64,000 nt of DNA from NCBI GenBank assembly GCA_963693365.1, contig CAVNZM010000012.1, forward strand, positions 2,418,001 through 2,482,000. The letters are read 5' to 3'. The notes beneath the pieces were generated by a model. It was not told the DNA's origin. It saw only the letters and a list, made by a program, of their open reading frames with translations, and made no database searches. Of the stretch, positions 1 to 34,430 are shown piece by piece (the stretch's first letter is position 1; each line of letters starts with the position of its first letter). The position numbers and the translations under genes were made by a program. The stretch is from Amoebidium appalachense (lineage: Eukaryota > Ichthyosporea).

Positions 1-22358
<22,358 letters not shown>

Positions 22359-22713
22359 TAGTGTGAATATTATGTGGCGTACGTTTAGTTTTATTCGGGT
22401 TAACTGAATAGCATCGTGCACTTTTTTTTTATTAAGAGAAACGTGCTGATGTTTGTCATAAGCTTTTTTGAAGAAAATCTCAGAAATACCGAAATACCGC
22501 CATGGTGTCAAGGGAATGAAGTGGCCATGCAAGAACACGGCAGACCGATATAGTAATAGACGAAAAGGCTATTGTAACGAAGTAGCAAAGACATGCACGT
22601 GTGAAGAAACATGGGTCATAAACGTACACAGGTACCATGCACGATGTCATACACGCACGCACGTCCATAGTCAGGGAGACACATACACACACAGGCACAC
22701 ACACACACACACA

Positions 22714-22779
<66 letters not shown>

Positions 22780-22962
22780 TAAGAAGTGTGTAAATTTTGC
22801 AGTTCGTGATCACCGGACCACTCTGATTATACACCGTGTACGGGATGAACTGTAGATTTCCCAAACCAGTGTCGGCACGAGAGCGCAATAAACATACTCT
22901 CACGGCCTGTCTCTTCTGCTCCTCCCCTGTTCTCTCAGCCAGATATGCCGCAAGATGAAATT

Positions 22963-22964
<2 letters not shown>

Positions 22965-23019
<55 letters not shown>
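22965..23019 (+). repeat. 55-nt poly-C run
   Basis: An uninterrupted C-run in intergenic sequence downstream of NUP210. Confidence 0.85.
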
Positions 23020-23021
<2 letters not shown>

Positions 23022-23679
23022 GGAGCATGTACTCTATTAAAGATGCATGTTCTTTGTGTATGCTTTGCAGCATCTGTACAGCGTCGTCCGTTGTGAAGGA
23101 CATGTCCTTCATACTCCGTAACACATTTTCACCCCTCACTCCCCCCCCTCCCCCCCCCCCTCCCCCTTCCTGCCCTGTGCTCATGACGCCTCAATATACC
23201 ATGTCCACTCGTGCTGACTCAACACTAGCTACACGGAGTTGTCACTATCGTGCTTAAACACTCACTTTTCTGATACGGTGTGGAACTATGAAAGTCTTTC
23301 GATACAACTGCAGGAGGGTAGTAGTGTACGTATAATTGGGCAGCACCACGGTATACACGGTACGTCCGGTGAAACCTTTGGGGAGGAGTTGGGGGGGGGC
23401 AGGGGGGGGGGCAGATCAAGCGCAGATGCCTATGGAGGAAGGGGAAATGTGGGCTGAAGATTGATAAACATGGCCTATGTGAGCGTTTCTGTAAGTTTTT
23501 GCGGTACGTGTGTGTGTATGTGTGTGTGTGCGCGTGTGAGTGCGCGCGCATGTGTGTGTGTGTGTGTCTCTGTGTGTGTGTGTGTGTGTGTGTGATATCA
23601 TCTGATGTTGGTGGTGGCCACCGTGGCCGGTGGTTGTGGTGGTGGTTTTCATTCGCCGCCGACGGCCGGGAGAGAGAGG

Positions 23680-23876
23680 GGGGGGGTTGAATGTGCTATA
23701 AAGTACGAAGTACACATAAACAGCAGACAACACCATGCAGAGTGCATGCAAACCACACGTAGAGTATGCATAACCTCAGCAGAGCCCATCCTCAGGGGGG
23801 TCCCCGTTATCCAAAGTACCCGAGTTTCGACCCATTCACCTCGTCAACGAAACCCAACCCAGATACTGTTTCACTG

Positions 23877-23878
<2 letters not shown>
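23680..23878 (-). repeat. Poly-C-tailed dispersed repeat, reverse copy
   Basis: Reading the minus strand, it ends in GTACTTCGTAC, a CATTCAAC-like end and a C-run. It covers the 3' half of the family and lies within the first 364-bp unit; its twin is at 24044-24242. Confidence 0.7.
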
Positions 23879-23907
<29 letters not shown>

Positions 23908-24043
23908 AGTGCGCGCGCATGTGTGTGTGTGTGTGTGTGTCTGTGTGTGTGTGTGTGTGATATCACCTGATGTTGGTGGTGGCCACCGTGGCCGGTGGTT
24001 GTGGTGGTGGTTTTCATTCGCCGCCGACGGCCGGGAGAGAGAG

Positions 24044-24242
24044 GGGGGGGGTTGAATGTGCTATAAAGTACGAAGTACACATAAACAGCAGACAACACCA
24101 TGCAGAGTGCATGCAAACCACACGTAGAGTATGCGTAACCTCAGCAGAGCCCATCCTCAGGGGGGTCCCCGTTATCCAAAGTACCCGAGTTTCGACCCAT
24201 TCACCTCGTCAACGAAACCCAACCCAGATACTGTTTCACTGG
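24044..24242 (-). repeat. Poly-C-tailed dispersed repeat, reverse copy (twin)
   Basis: Nearly identical to 23680-23878, copied along with the 364-bp tandem unit. Confidence 0.7.
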
Positions 24243-24731
24243 TGTGTGTGTGTGTGTGTGTGTGTGCGCGTGTGAGTGCGCGCGCATGTGTGTGTGTGTG
24301 TGTGTGATATCACCTGATGTTGGTGGTGGCCACCGTGGCCGGTGGTTTGCTGCCTGTTTGTGAGGGTACTTTGTGGGTTGTGTGTGTGTGTGTGTGTGTT
24401 TATGTCACAGTGGGTGGTGGCGGTAGCGGTGGCGGTGATGGTGGTGGTGGTATTGGTGGCGGTGTGTGTGTACATGTGTGAGAGGGGGGGGGGGGGGGGG
24501 GAATGATCGGTCATCGACACGGGCTCAAGGACTTTGGAGTAAGGTATGAGGGGTTTCCTTGTTTATTTAAGGCCTGGGTCGGCACATAAGGAGCTCTAGA
24601 GTTCACATCAAGCGAACTTGAAACTAATCTAACGTACGTTAACTTATATCGTACGTACAATGCTCAAACAAAACGAAGTATGTTGTGGTGTCAACACAGA
24701 GTTTTTGTAATTGGATTGCTTCATGAGTAGA

Positions 24732-24764
<33 letters not shown>

Positions 24765-25965
24765 GGTGTGTGTGTGTGTTGGTGTGTGTGTGTGTGTGTT
24801 TTCGGGTGTGTGTATATGTGTGTGTAGGGAGGAGGGAAGGGGGCCCCAGAGGGCAAAGTCGTAGGGAAGTGGCCGGGAGCGCGCAATTTCCTACGTTGTG
24901 AGCAACATGAATGATAGTGGGAAGTTCTATGAGGAGAAGATGGATGAAATGGTGATGTTAGGCAAGGCCTGGGGGGGTTGTGGAAAGGGAGGGGGGAGAG
25001 AGGCATATGTGTTTTTTTTTTGTTTTTGTTTTTTTTTTGGGGGGGGGGGGGGGGAGGGGGGCAACAATACCAAGCCTATAGCACAAAGCAACATGTAGAG
25101 AAGGGAAGGAGAGGGGGGGGGGGGGGGGGGGGGGGGGGGTTGGATATATATGATATCATGTTCATGAGGGAGGGACAAACATGATAATAGCAAAGACTTC
25201 AAAACCACAAAAAAAGAGGAACCAAACAGAAACGAACCAATTTTGATGCAAAAACATGCACACGGTTGTACAGGATCCATCATCAGAGGGCTTCCTAGGC
25301 CTACACTAGGGTGGGTAGGTGCGTTGGGGGAGGGGGGGTAGAATGCGGAGCAAGGCACGAGTATTAACTACGCGATGAGCATGAATGACGAACATCGTGC
25401 AGCACACAGGACACCCACCGACATGCACCAACAAACATGGAAGTATGTGCCATCGTGCAAAACATAATATGCACCATAAGCAGAACACATCTTCAAAGAC
25501 GGGGGGAGGATGGGGAGGAGGGGGGGCCGGGGATGGAGAAGAAGAGGGGGGGGGGGGGGGAGGCAGGAACGGAAAGGGAATGGGAGGGAAGGGTAAGGAC
25601 ACCATGCACGTGGAAGAGGAGAGAAGTAGATTGGGGGGAGTGGAGAGAGAGGGGGGGGGGGGGGGGGGGGGGGGGGGTAGGAGGAGGGGATTGGGTACGG
25701 CACACAGCACATGCCCAAAATATGAGCACACATTACACAAGCCGGACACATAATTAGTGGCATGCAAACCGAACAAAATGTATAGACATTCAAGACAGCA
25801 GAGGCCAGTCAGGGAAAGGGGGGAGGGTGGGGGGTGGTTTTGGGGGGTGGTTTTGGGGGGCGGGGGGGGGGGCCAAATGCATTGGACTGTTAGACGGTGA
25901 CCAAACGTGGGAAACAAGGGTTTTGAAAAACCATAAACATAAAAACACACACGCGAACCAAATGA

Positions 25966-26100
25966 GGAATGAGCAGACCCCATCATCAGGGAAATCCTTA
26001 TGCCTTTACAAGAGAACATGTTTCGACTTTCTAACCTCTCGTTCGTTGGTTGCTTTCAGGGGGAAAAGCAAGTCAATCCATCTTGACCAAAGATAAACAG
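25966..26100 (-). repeat. Degraded copy of the dispersed repeat
   Basis: On the minus strand the order of TTGATCAAAGACGAG-like, TCGAAAC-like and CTGATGATGGG-like blocks matches the middle of the family. It is strongly diverged. Confidence 0.4.
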
Positions 26101-26296
26101 GGGAAGTTCAAGGAGCAGCAATTTCAAAACATGCTAATGTGATGTAATGCAACACGGTAATGTAATGGGTAATGTATTGTTACAACCAGATGTCAGTATT
26201 CCGGGGGGGGGGGGGGGGGGGGTTGACGAGAAAGCTTTGAGGAGAGGTAGGAGGAGGGAAGAGGATAGGGGCAGGTGTAGAGGGGTGTTTGGGGAG

Positions 26297-26418
26297 GGGG
26301 GGGGGGGGGGGGGGGGGGGGATTGAATGCGTTATAAAGCATGAGGTACACATTCACAACGGACAACACGATGCAGGGTGCCAACCACTCATAAAGAGTAT
26401 GAAAGCCCATCCTAGGAA
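26297..26418 (-). repeat. Poly-C-tailed dispersed repeat, short reverse copy
   Basis: A G-run (C on the minus strand) is followed by TTGAATGCGTTATAAAGC and the usual inner blocks up to the TCCTAGGATGGG-like block. Confidence 0.6.
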
Positions 26419-26456
<38 letters not shown>

Positions 26457-26569
26457 GGGGGGGGTCTTGGCCAAAGGCGAGCAACGTTTCTCAATAATCA
26501 GCAATCCAAAAACCAAGTACAACAACAGGGGGGTATTCACCGTGATGGAGGAGAGGGAGGGGGAGGGAG

Positions 26570-26601
<32 letters not shown>

Positions 26602-27108
26602 AGGGAGGGAGGAGGCATGGGGTGTTGGGTGGAGGTGGGAGGTAACAGGACGGGAGATGTCTATGCGAGAAGTGTTAGCAAAAGACGAGCAGGGTCGCTC
26701 ATGGATCAAAAATCCAAAGACAAGGTAAAGCCATGCCCGCGCGGGGGGAGGGGGGGGAAGGGGGGGGGGGGAGGGGTTGGGGAACAGTTGGGAGGTGGGA
26801 GGGGAAAGACTGTTGAGGGAAGGCAGGGGAGGGGAGAGGGGAGAGGGGAGAGGGGAGGGGGGGGTGGGGGCATGGGGAGTGTTGAGGGAGAGGTAGGAGG
26901 TGGAAGGAAAGGAGTCAAGGTGTGGAGATCGGGGGGGGGGAGGGGGGGGGGAGGGGAGGGGGGAAGGGGAGGGGAAGGGAGGGTCGTTTTTGTATAACCA
27001 ATGCGAGGGTTCTCCTTGCGCCAGCGGGGGGGGGGGGGGGGGGGGGGGGGAGGGGGGAGGAGGGGGGATGGGGGTGGGACCTGAGAGGGAAAGATGTGAG
27101 TGCTTTTT

Positions 27109-27139
<31 letters not shown>

Positions 27140-28783
27140 GGGGGGCAGGACAGCAGGATGGACACACCCGAGATCCATGTCGTGTTTGTTCACGACACTT
27201 GACTGTTGGAGAGGTAGCTGGCACCCGAATATGATCATACTCACATTGCTGGCCGTCTGCCAATCTGCATGTAGAAAGAGAGGCGAAGGTTACGCATGGT
27301 CTGAGAGCTGAAGACTATACGTGGTTTGGGGGGAGGTGCTAGAATAGTTGCTATCTTGTGGGGTAGTTATGTTTTGCAAGGGTGGGGGGCGGGGATAGGG
27401 GGGGGGGGAGGGGGGGGGGAGGAGTGGCTAGCATGCACTTTGCAGACTTCACTAGACTGTGAGGAGCACACAACACACCTCCCCCCCCCCTCCACCCACC
27501 CTCTCCTCCTCCCCCCCCACTCCCCCCCCAAAAAACCCTGCGCCCTCCTTTCCTTCTTCTCTCCTCCCCTTCACCCCGTCTTTCGCCCCTCAGGGATAGG
27601 AGGGGGGGGGGGGGGGGGGGGGATGGGCACAAGTCACTCATTAGCCTGGAAGAGAAGATGGTAAATATGGCTGATGCAAGTTGTCGGCTCTTGCAACATG
27701 AACAACAGGATGAGGTGGAGGGAGCAAAGGAAGGGATAGGGAGGAAAGACAAAGGAAGGGAGGGAGGGTGCTGGGGAGTGGGGGGGTTGTGGAGGATAAG
27801 CAGAAGGTTGAAATATAGGTTCTACTCAAACAGAAGGAAGATCTAGAAGGTGAAGCAGTCAAACCAGTAAACGCGTCAGCATAAGGCTTCAGAAGTGTGA
27901 GTGTTTGACAGCCGTAGCCCTAGTAGAAAAGCAGTGGTGAAAGGGGATCGCGTGGGGTCAATTTAATCTAAGGGATGAGTGGGGGGAGGGGGGAAAGAGT
28001 GGCCGGGGGGGAGGGGGGGGAGGGATGGGGGGGGTGGCGGGAATAGGAGGGGGCTATGTGAGTGCTTATGCATATCTCATTATATGGAAATTTCCAAAGT
28101 TTAGTTTAGTAAGTCAAAGACTCTAGAGACACAGATTATTTAATCAGCTAAAAACGTTGTGCTTGCGGAACAGCTGAAGAAGAACGAATCCCAGGACGTA
28201 TGCGTTTTTCCACGATGATTACAACATGCTGTGCAGTGTATCTGTGTGGGCTGGATCCAGTGTAACAAAAGAAGCATGGAGCATAAAACCAATCATTCAG
28301 AGCACCAGGCCCTGCGAAGCTGCAGTAGAACCACAATCTATGAGCAAAAAAAACACATACACAATAGAGTTTTGTCGTGTCGCCTACCCTTCTGGTGGCT
28401 GGCGTGTCCGGATCTCAGATTCAATCTCATAGATCTCTTCCCCGTCCTTCCTCTTCGAGTCCGTCTTCCTTCACCCTCCTTCCCAACCTCCTTCCCATTT
28501 AGTTCAAGCGCTCTCCCCCTTGCTTGCAGCCAAAAAAAAAAGGGGGGGGGGAAGAACAGAAAAACGGTGTGGTGTAGTGCTGTGTGCGAGGTCCGCTGCT
28601 ATGAAGGGAAGAACGGGCGTTGCTCAGTTTTCAAAGTTTTAAAAAAAAAGGAAACGTGAGTTGGCGACTGCGCTGGTGCAAAAGGTGCTCGATTTTCGGC
28701 GCCTGAGGCTGATTCGCGTTATTTGATTGGCTAATTCAAAAATTACCCATATATAGCTGTTACTCTATAAGGCAAGTTTTTTC

Positions 28784-28876
28784 ATGGAATCTGGAAGCGA
28801 AGACGAAGATTATCGCCGCTTTGCCGCTGTGTGGCACCGCGTACATAAAGGTGTAATGAATATAAATTTGGAATAA
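28784..28876 (+). CDS. Possible 30-residue acidic small protein
   Basis: An ATG-initiated frame of 30 codons starting MESGSEDEDYRRFAAVWHRV, with a TATA-like stretch (CTATAAGG) about 20 bases upstream. It lies some 500 bp upstream of the aldolase start on the same strand. It could be a small gene, a first exon (a GTGTAATG donor-like site follows the Lys at codon 22) or chance. No homologue is recognised. Confidence 0.2.
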   Translation: MESGSEDEDYRRFAAVWHRVHKGVMNINLE

Positions 28877-29213
28877 GGAATAGAAGTGGTTTATCTAATG
28901 TTTTTCCTTGGTATTTTTGCGTATATTAACACAGCTTTATACATTTTGCCTCGGTGAACGTGCATTAAAGCAGCACGTTGATCTGGTTATGCTGACACTT
29001 CTGATTGGCTCGTGTTTCCGTTACACCTAATTGGACAAAATACCCATCATCGGTGTGGTGATATGCATGCATGATTCTATCAAATACTTCTGTCAACCAG
29101 CACTAGTTAAATTATAAACTTCGGCGACAGTGGCTCATTTATGTTTGTAATTTTCTACAGCTTATCTGAGGTTTCGCCGGGTCCTACTTGCTGAAAAAGG
29201 GTGTGATTGAAGG

Positions 29214-29221
29214 TATAAAAA
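29214..29221 (+). promoter_or_regulatory. TATA box of the aldolase gene
   Basis: TATAAAAA lies 61-68 bases before the aldolase ATG, so transcription should begin near 29245 and leave a short leader. Inverted CCAAT (ATTGGCT) motifs occur further upstream near 28724 and 29003. Confidence 0.75.
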
Positions 29222-29281
29222 GGCGCCTTTTCCCAGTTTCTAGCAGTCAACCACAGCGTGCAGCTCACACAATCCGCAAAC

Positions 29282-30300
29282 ATGGGTCTTATGCAGGAGC
29301 TCAACCTCAAGCCCGGCGTCGTTCTGGGTGAGGATGTCACAAGGGTCTTCCAGCACGCCAAGGTTAGTTGAGCAGGAAGCTGTAGCGTACCGTTTTTCAG
29401 TTAGGATGTCACAAGGGTCTTCCAGCACGCCAAGGTTAGTTGAGCAGGAAGCTGTAGCGTACCGTTTTTCAGTTAGGATAAGGTTCTACCACTCGGCAAA
29501 TCTCTCGGGATCTTCTCAACTTCCTAAAGGACATTCCCATCTTTTCGACTTCATAGGCGACCTTACGTAAATAAGGATGATGGGTCCTCGGTTCGTGTTC
29601 CCAGGATCTCTTTTGTGTTTGGGTGTTAGAGCTTTCATGGTGTGTACCGGTAGACAGTACGTGTAGCAGGACTTCGTTGAGACTGGTTTAACGGTGCAGG
29701 CAGCGTGAAGAGTCAGATAGCAAGTAGGTGTTTGCTGCAAGTATGGGTGGGAAGGCAGGGTGGTGGAAGGGCAACAGACTTGCTGCATACAAGCATGCTG
29801 AGAACCCTGGTCAGTCAGCTAACCCTCTCCTCTTCCCCCCTCCCCCCCACAAATAGGACAACCACTATGCTATCCCTGCCGTTAACTGCACGTCGACCTC
29901 CACCATCAACGCTGCCCTCGAGGCTGCTCGCGATGTGAACTCGCCCATCATCATCCAGTTCTCCCAGGGTGGCGCTGCCTTCATTGCCGGCAAGAGCATC
30001 GACAACAAGGACCAGAAGGCCTCCATCCTCGGTGCCGTGTCTGGTGCCCGCCACGTCCACCTGATGGCCGCCCACTATGGCGTCATTGCCATGGTCCACA
30101 CCGATCACTGCGCCAAGAAGCTGCTCCCCTGGGTGTACGGTGTCATTGAGGAGGGTGAGAAATACTTCGCTGAGCATGGTCGCCCCCTGTTCTCCTCCCA
30201 CATGTTGGACATGTCTGAGGAGCCACATGAGGAGAACGTCGGTGAGGCCAAGAAGATCCTCGAGCGCATCAGCAAGATGGGCATGACCCTCGAGATGGAG

Positions 30301-30332
<32 letters not shown>

Positions 30333-30858
30333 GGACAACAGCCACGTCGACAAGAACAAGCTGTACACCCAGCCGGAGGACATCGACCTCGTCTGGACTA
30401 CCCTGTCCCCTGTTTCCCCCCGGTTCAACGTCGCTGCTGCCTTCGGCAACGTGCACGGTGTGTACAAGCCCGGCAACGTGCAGCTCAAGCCCTCCATCCT
30501 GGGCGACTGCCAGGCCTACCTCAAGAAGCAGCACAACCTCACAGCGGAGAACCCCTGCTTCTTCGTGTTCCACGGCGGCAGCGGCTCTGCCAAGCACGAA
30601 ATCGAGGAGGCTCTCCGCCACGGTGTTGTCAAGTTCAACATTGACACCGACACGCAGTGGGGCTACTGGTCTGGTCTGCTCAACTTCTACAAGGCCAACG
30701 AGGCCTACCTGCAGGGCCAGATTGGTAACCCCAAGGGTGAGGATGCCCCCAACAAGAAGTACTACGACCCCCGGGTGTGGATCCGCAAGTCTGAGGAGGG
30801 CATGATTGCCCGCTTGAAGGAGGCCTTCAGCGACCTTAACTGTGTCAACCGCTCTTAA
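29282..30858 (+). CDS. FBA1: Fructose-bisphosphate aldolase, class II (zinc-dependent)
   Basis: Cleaves fructose 1,6-bisphosphate to dihydroxyacetone phosphate and glyceraldehyde 3-phosphate in glycolysis, and works in reverse in gluconeogenesis; cytosolic. Exons 29282-29362 and 29857-30858 (phase 0) give 360 residues, close to the 359 of yeast FBA1 and E. coli FbaA. Visible motifs: HTDHC with catalytic Asp110 and zinc ligand His111; LEMEIGITGGEEDGVDN with the conserved Glu zinc ligand; NVHGVY and FHGGSGS with the other His ligands; NIDTDTQ near the end. Nothing suggests a targeting peptide. Codons are strongly C-ending, as in highly expressed genes. The start is the first ATG after the TATA box. 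A perfect 72-bp tandem duplication covers the end of exon 1 and its donor. Animals use the unrelated class I enzyme, so this argues against an animal. Confidence 0.95.
29331..29474 (+). repeat. Perfect 72-bp tandem duplication over exon 1 end of the aldolase gene
   Basis: Copies at 29331-29402 and 29403-29474 are identical and are followed by a few bases of a third. Each contains the last 32 bases of exon 1, the GTTAGT donor and a CGTTTTTCAG acceptor-like end. The second copy can therefore be read as a 34-nt cryptic exon (29401-29434), which would shift the frame. Confidence 0.9.
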
Positions 30859-31040
30859 ACACTCTTTAAGGGATTTGTGTGTAGGGTGATGGATGTGGGG
30901 TGTGAGCAACATGCCACGTGTATTTATATGCGACTGTTGACTGGGTCACATGTCACTAGCTGCCTGACATTAGATAGTACATACAAATAAAAGTTATTCC
31001 GCTACCAGCCAGCCGTTTGAGCCCAAGCAGTTTATTCCCC
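30859..31040 (+). other. 3' flank of the aldolase gene with polyadenylation signal
   Basis: AATAAA lies at 30986-30991, about 130 bases past the stop codon, in the only ordinary-looking sequence before the repeats begin. Confidence 0.6.
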
Positions 31041-31345
31041 TCCTTTCTCCCCCTCTCTCCACTCCCTCTAGTTGAGAGTATGATTCGTATCTGTGCTGCG
31101 CCTCCCATCCAACTTTCAAACAACCCGGCCCCTGCCACGCGCTACCCGCCATACGAAGCTCGTGGTGCTACCCACTTGTGTTGCTGCTCCATCGTATCTT
31201 AGATGGGGTATCTCTGTTGCTACATTGTCCCTTCTTTCTCCCCCCCCTATAGTTGAGTATGTCTCGTACCTGTGCTCTACCTCCCATCCTACTTCCATAC
31301 ACACCGGTCACCTGCCACCCTATACACGCCATACTTAGATGTTGG
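31041..31345. repeat. Two diverged ~120-bp repeats
   Basis: Segments near 31041-31167 and 31230-31345 share CTAGTTGAG or TATAGTTGAG followed by TCGTA, a CCTCCCATCC block and CGCCATAC. They are too diverged to code and sit directly downstream of the aldolase gene. Confidence 0.6.
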
Positions 31346-31430
31346 CAGTCCCCCCCCCCCCCCCCCCCCCCCCCCCACACACACACATCGATCCTCTCAG
31401 CCCCCCCCCCACCCCACACACACACACCCA

Positions 31431-31650
31431 TCCTCTCAACCCCCCCCCCCACCCCCCATGCTCCTCCTCCTCCTGGGCTCCCCGCATATACTATTAGAAC
31501 AGGAAGAGTTATATGAAGTTTTTCTTTGCCTGTTTAGAGTGAGCTGCATGTACACCTCTCTGAAAGCTCTTTTCGGCCCGGTGCAACCGTTACGGCGGTG
31601 CCGATCCTTCCATACTGTAAAGGCGGAGTTGTCAAATCTATCCTCCCCAA

Positions 31651-31689
<39 letters not shown>

Positions 31690-31958
31690 CTCTTCCCCTC
31701 ACCCTGCCCACCTTCCCCCTGCCACCCGCCTAGAAACAAAAGATGGGTAGTGGCCCCTGCCTTTTTTACATACTAATTGTCCTCGGGTCACATCCCAAGC
31801 ACTTGCTCTCGCCCCCCCCTCCCCCCCCTTCCCCTCTCCCCCCCCCCCCCCCCACACACACACACGCACACACAACCAGCATATACAGTGTCACACATTG
31901 TCAACCTGCCTTAACACACGCCCACACACGGCTGCACATCTGACAGTGTGCAACCCTC

Positions 31959-32021
<63 letters not shown>

Positions 32022-32136
32022 CAAAAAAAAAAAAAAAAAAAAAAAAAGAAAAAAAGAAAAAGAAAAAAACTTAAAACTCACTGGCGTACGGCGGTGCGCT
32101 CCTTCCTCACTGTAGAGGCTGAGTTGTCAAATCTAT

Positions 32137-32167
<31 letters not shown>

Positions 32168-32328
32168 TTCCCTCCCCCTGCCCACCTTCCCCCTGCCACC
32201 CGCCTACAAATAAAAGATAGGTAGCGGCCCCTGCCTTTTTTCCATAGTTGTCCTTGGGTCACACCCCAAGCACTTGCTCCCCCCCCCCCCCCCCCCCCCC
32301 CCTCCCCCCCCCCCCCCAAAAAAAAAAA

Positions 32329-32362
<34 letters not shown>

Positions 32363-32647
32363 GTCACACAAAAAAAAAAATAAAAAAAAATAAAAAACAC
32401 TTGCCAGCGTGTTTTTCGTCAAGTTAGGGTCTCAACCCCCCCCCCCCACCCCCCATGTTCCTCCTCCTCGTGGGCTCCCCGCATATACTATTAGAACAGG
32501 AAGAGTTATATGAAGTTTTTCTTTGCCTGTTTAGAGTGAGCTGCATGTACACCTCTTTGAAAGCTCTTCTCGGCCCGGTGCAACCGTTACGGCGGTGCCG
32601 ATCCTTCCATACTGTAAAGGCGGAGTTGTCAAATCTATCCTCCCCAA

Positions 32648-32680
<33 letters not shown>

Positions 32681-32825
32681 TTCCCCTCACCCTGCCCACC
32701 TTCCCCCTGCTACCCGCCTAGAAACAAAAGATGGGTAGTGGCCCCTGCCTTTTTTTACATACTACTTGTCCTCGGGTCACATCCCAAGCACTTGCTCTCG
32801 CCCCCCCTCCCCCCTTCCCCTCTCC

Positions 32826-32856
<31 letters not shown>

Positions 32857-32976
32857 GCACACACAACCAGCACATAGAGTGTCACACATTGTCAACCTGC
32901 CTTAACACACGCCCACACACGGCTGCACATCTGACAGTGTGCAACCCTTCCCCCCCCCCCCCCCCCCCCAAAAAAA

Positions 32977-33007
<31 letters not shown>

Positions 33008-33297
33008 CACAAAAAAAAAATTAAAAGAAAAGAAAAAAGAAAAAGAAAAAAACTTAAAACTCACTGGCGTACGGCGGTGCGCTCCTTCCTCACTGTAGAG
33101 GCTGAGTTGTCAAATCTATTCTTCCCCCCCCCCCCCCCCCCCCCTTCCCTGCCCCTGCCCACCTTCCCCCTGCCACCCGCCTACAAATAAAAGATAGGTA
33201 GCGGCCCCTGCCTTTTTTCCATAGTTGTCCTTGGGTCACACCCCAAGCACTTGCTCCCCCCCCCCCCCTCCCCCTCCCCCCCCCCCCCCCCCCCAAA

Positions 33298-33365
<68 letters not shown>

Positions 33366-33820
33366 GTCACACAAAAAATAAAATAAAATAAAATAAAAAA
33401 CACTTGCCAGCGTGTTTTTCGTCAAGTTAGGGTCTCAACCCCCCCCCCCACCCCCCATGCTCCTCCTCCTCCTGGGCTCCCCGCATATACTATTAGAACA
33501 GGAAGAGTTATATTAAGTTTTTCTTTGCCTGTTTAGAGTGAGCTGCATGTACACCTCTTTGAAAGCTCTTCTCGGCCCGGTGCAACCGTTACGGCGGTGC
33601 CGATCCTTCCATACTGTAAAGGCGGAGTTGTCAAATCTATCCTCCCCAATCCCCCCCCCCCCCCCCCCCCCCCTCTTCCCCCTCACCCTGCCCACCTTCC
33701 CCCTGCTACCCGCCTAGAAACAAAAGATGGGTAGTGGCCCCTGCCTTTTTTTACATACTACTTGTCCTCGGGTCACATCCCAAGCACTTGCTCTCGCCCC
33801 CCCCTCCCCACCTTCCCCCT

Positions 33821-33876
<56 letters not shown>

Positions 33877-33997
33877 GCACACACAACCAGCACATAGAGT
33901 GTCACACATTGTCAACCTGCCTTAACACACGCCCACACACGGCTGCACATCTGACAGTGTGCAACCCTTCCCCCCCCCCCCCCCCCCCAAAAAAAAA

Positions 33998-34049
<52 letters not shown>

Positions 34050-34334
34050 GAAAAGAAAAAAAGAAAAAGACAAAAAACTTAAAACTCACTGGCGTACGGC
34101 GGTGCGCTCCTTCCTCACTGTAGAGGCTGAGTTGTCAAATCTATTCTTCCCCCCCCCCCCCCCCCCCCCCCCCCCCCTTTCCTGCCCCTGCCCAACTTCC
34201 CCCTGCCACCCGCCTACAAATAAAAGATAGGTAGCGGCCCCTGCCTTTTTTCCATAGTTGTCCTTGGGTCACACCCCAAGCACTTGCTCCACCCCCCCCC
34301 CCCCCCCCCCTCCCCCTCCCCCCCCCCCCCCCCC

Positions 34335-34430
<96 letters not shown>

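Larger units (their letters stand above)
23511..24347. repeat. 364-bp tandem repeat, two units plus a partial third
   Basis: Each unit holds a GT array with GCGCGCGC, the phrase TTGGTGGTGGCCACCGTGG, a G-run and a reverse-oriented poly-C-tailed repeat. GTTGAATGTG recurs at 23687 and 24051. The third unit breaks off near 24347. Confidence 0.8.
22359..28783. other. Intergenic region rich in repeats, no confident gene
   Basis: Between NUP210 and the aldolase gene I see CA arrays (22690-22775), a 55-nt C-run (22965-23019), a 364-bp tandem repeat (about 23511-24347), several poly-C-tailed repeat copies in reverse orientation and many G-runs (for example 25539-25559, 26297-26320, 26420-26455, 27118-27145). 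The many reading frames of Gly, Arg or Pro come from these runs. A single exon-like segment at 27645-27714 is noted as a finding but not called. Confidence 0.6.

Noticed and set aside
26491-27263. Long Pro- or Gly-rich frames in the 25.3-27.3 kb region
   Set aside because: Produced by C/G homopolymers between degraded repeats; no exon-like borders.
28148-28336. 62-codon minus-strand frame
   Set aside because: No homology, no promoter or splice context; probably chance in a short ordinary-composition stretch.
30314-30805. 163-codon plus-strand frame inside the aldolase exon
   Set aside because: A shifted frame of the aldolase coding sequence with Ser/Thr-rich, low-information protein.
29815-30912. 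365-codon open frame antisense to the aldolase gene
   Set aside because: A codon-bias shadow: the sense strand is a conserved aldolase with strongly C-ending codons, which leaves the opposite strand open.
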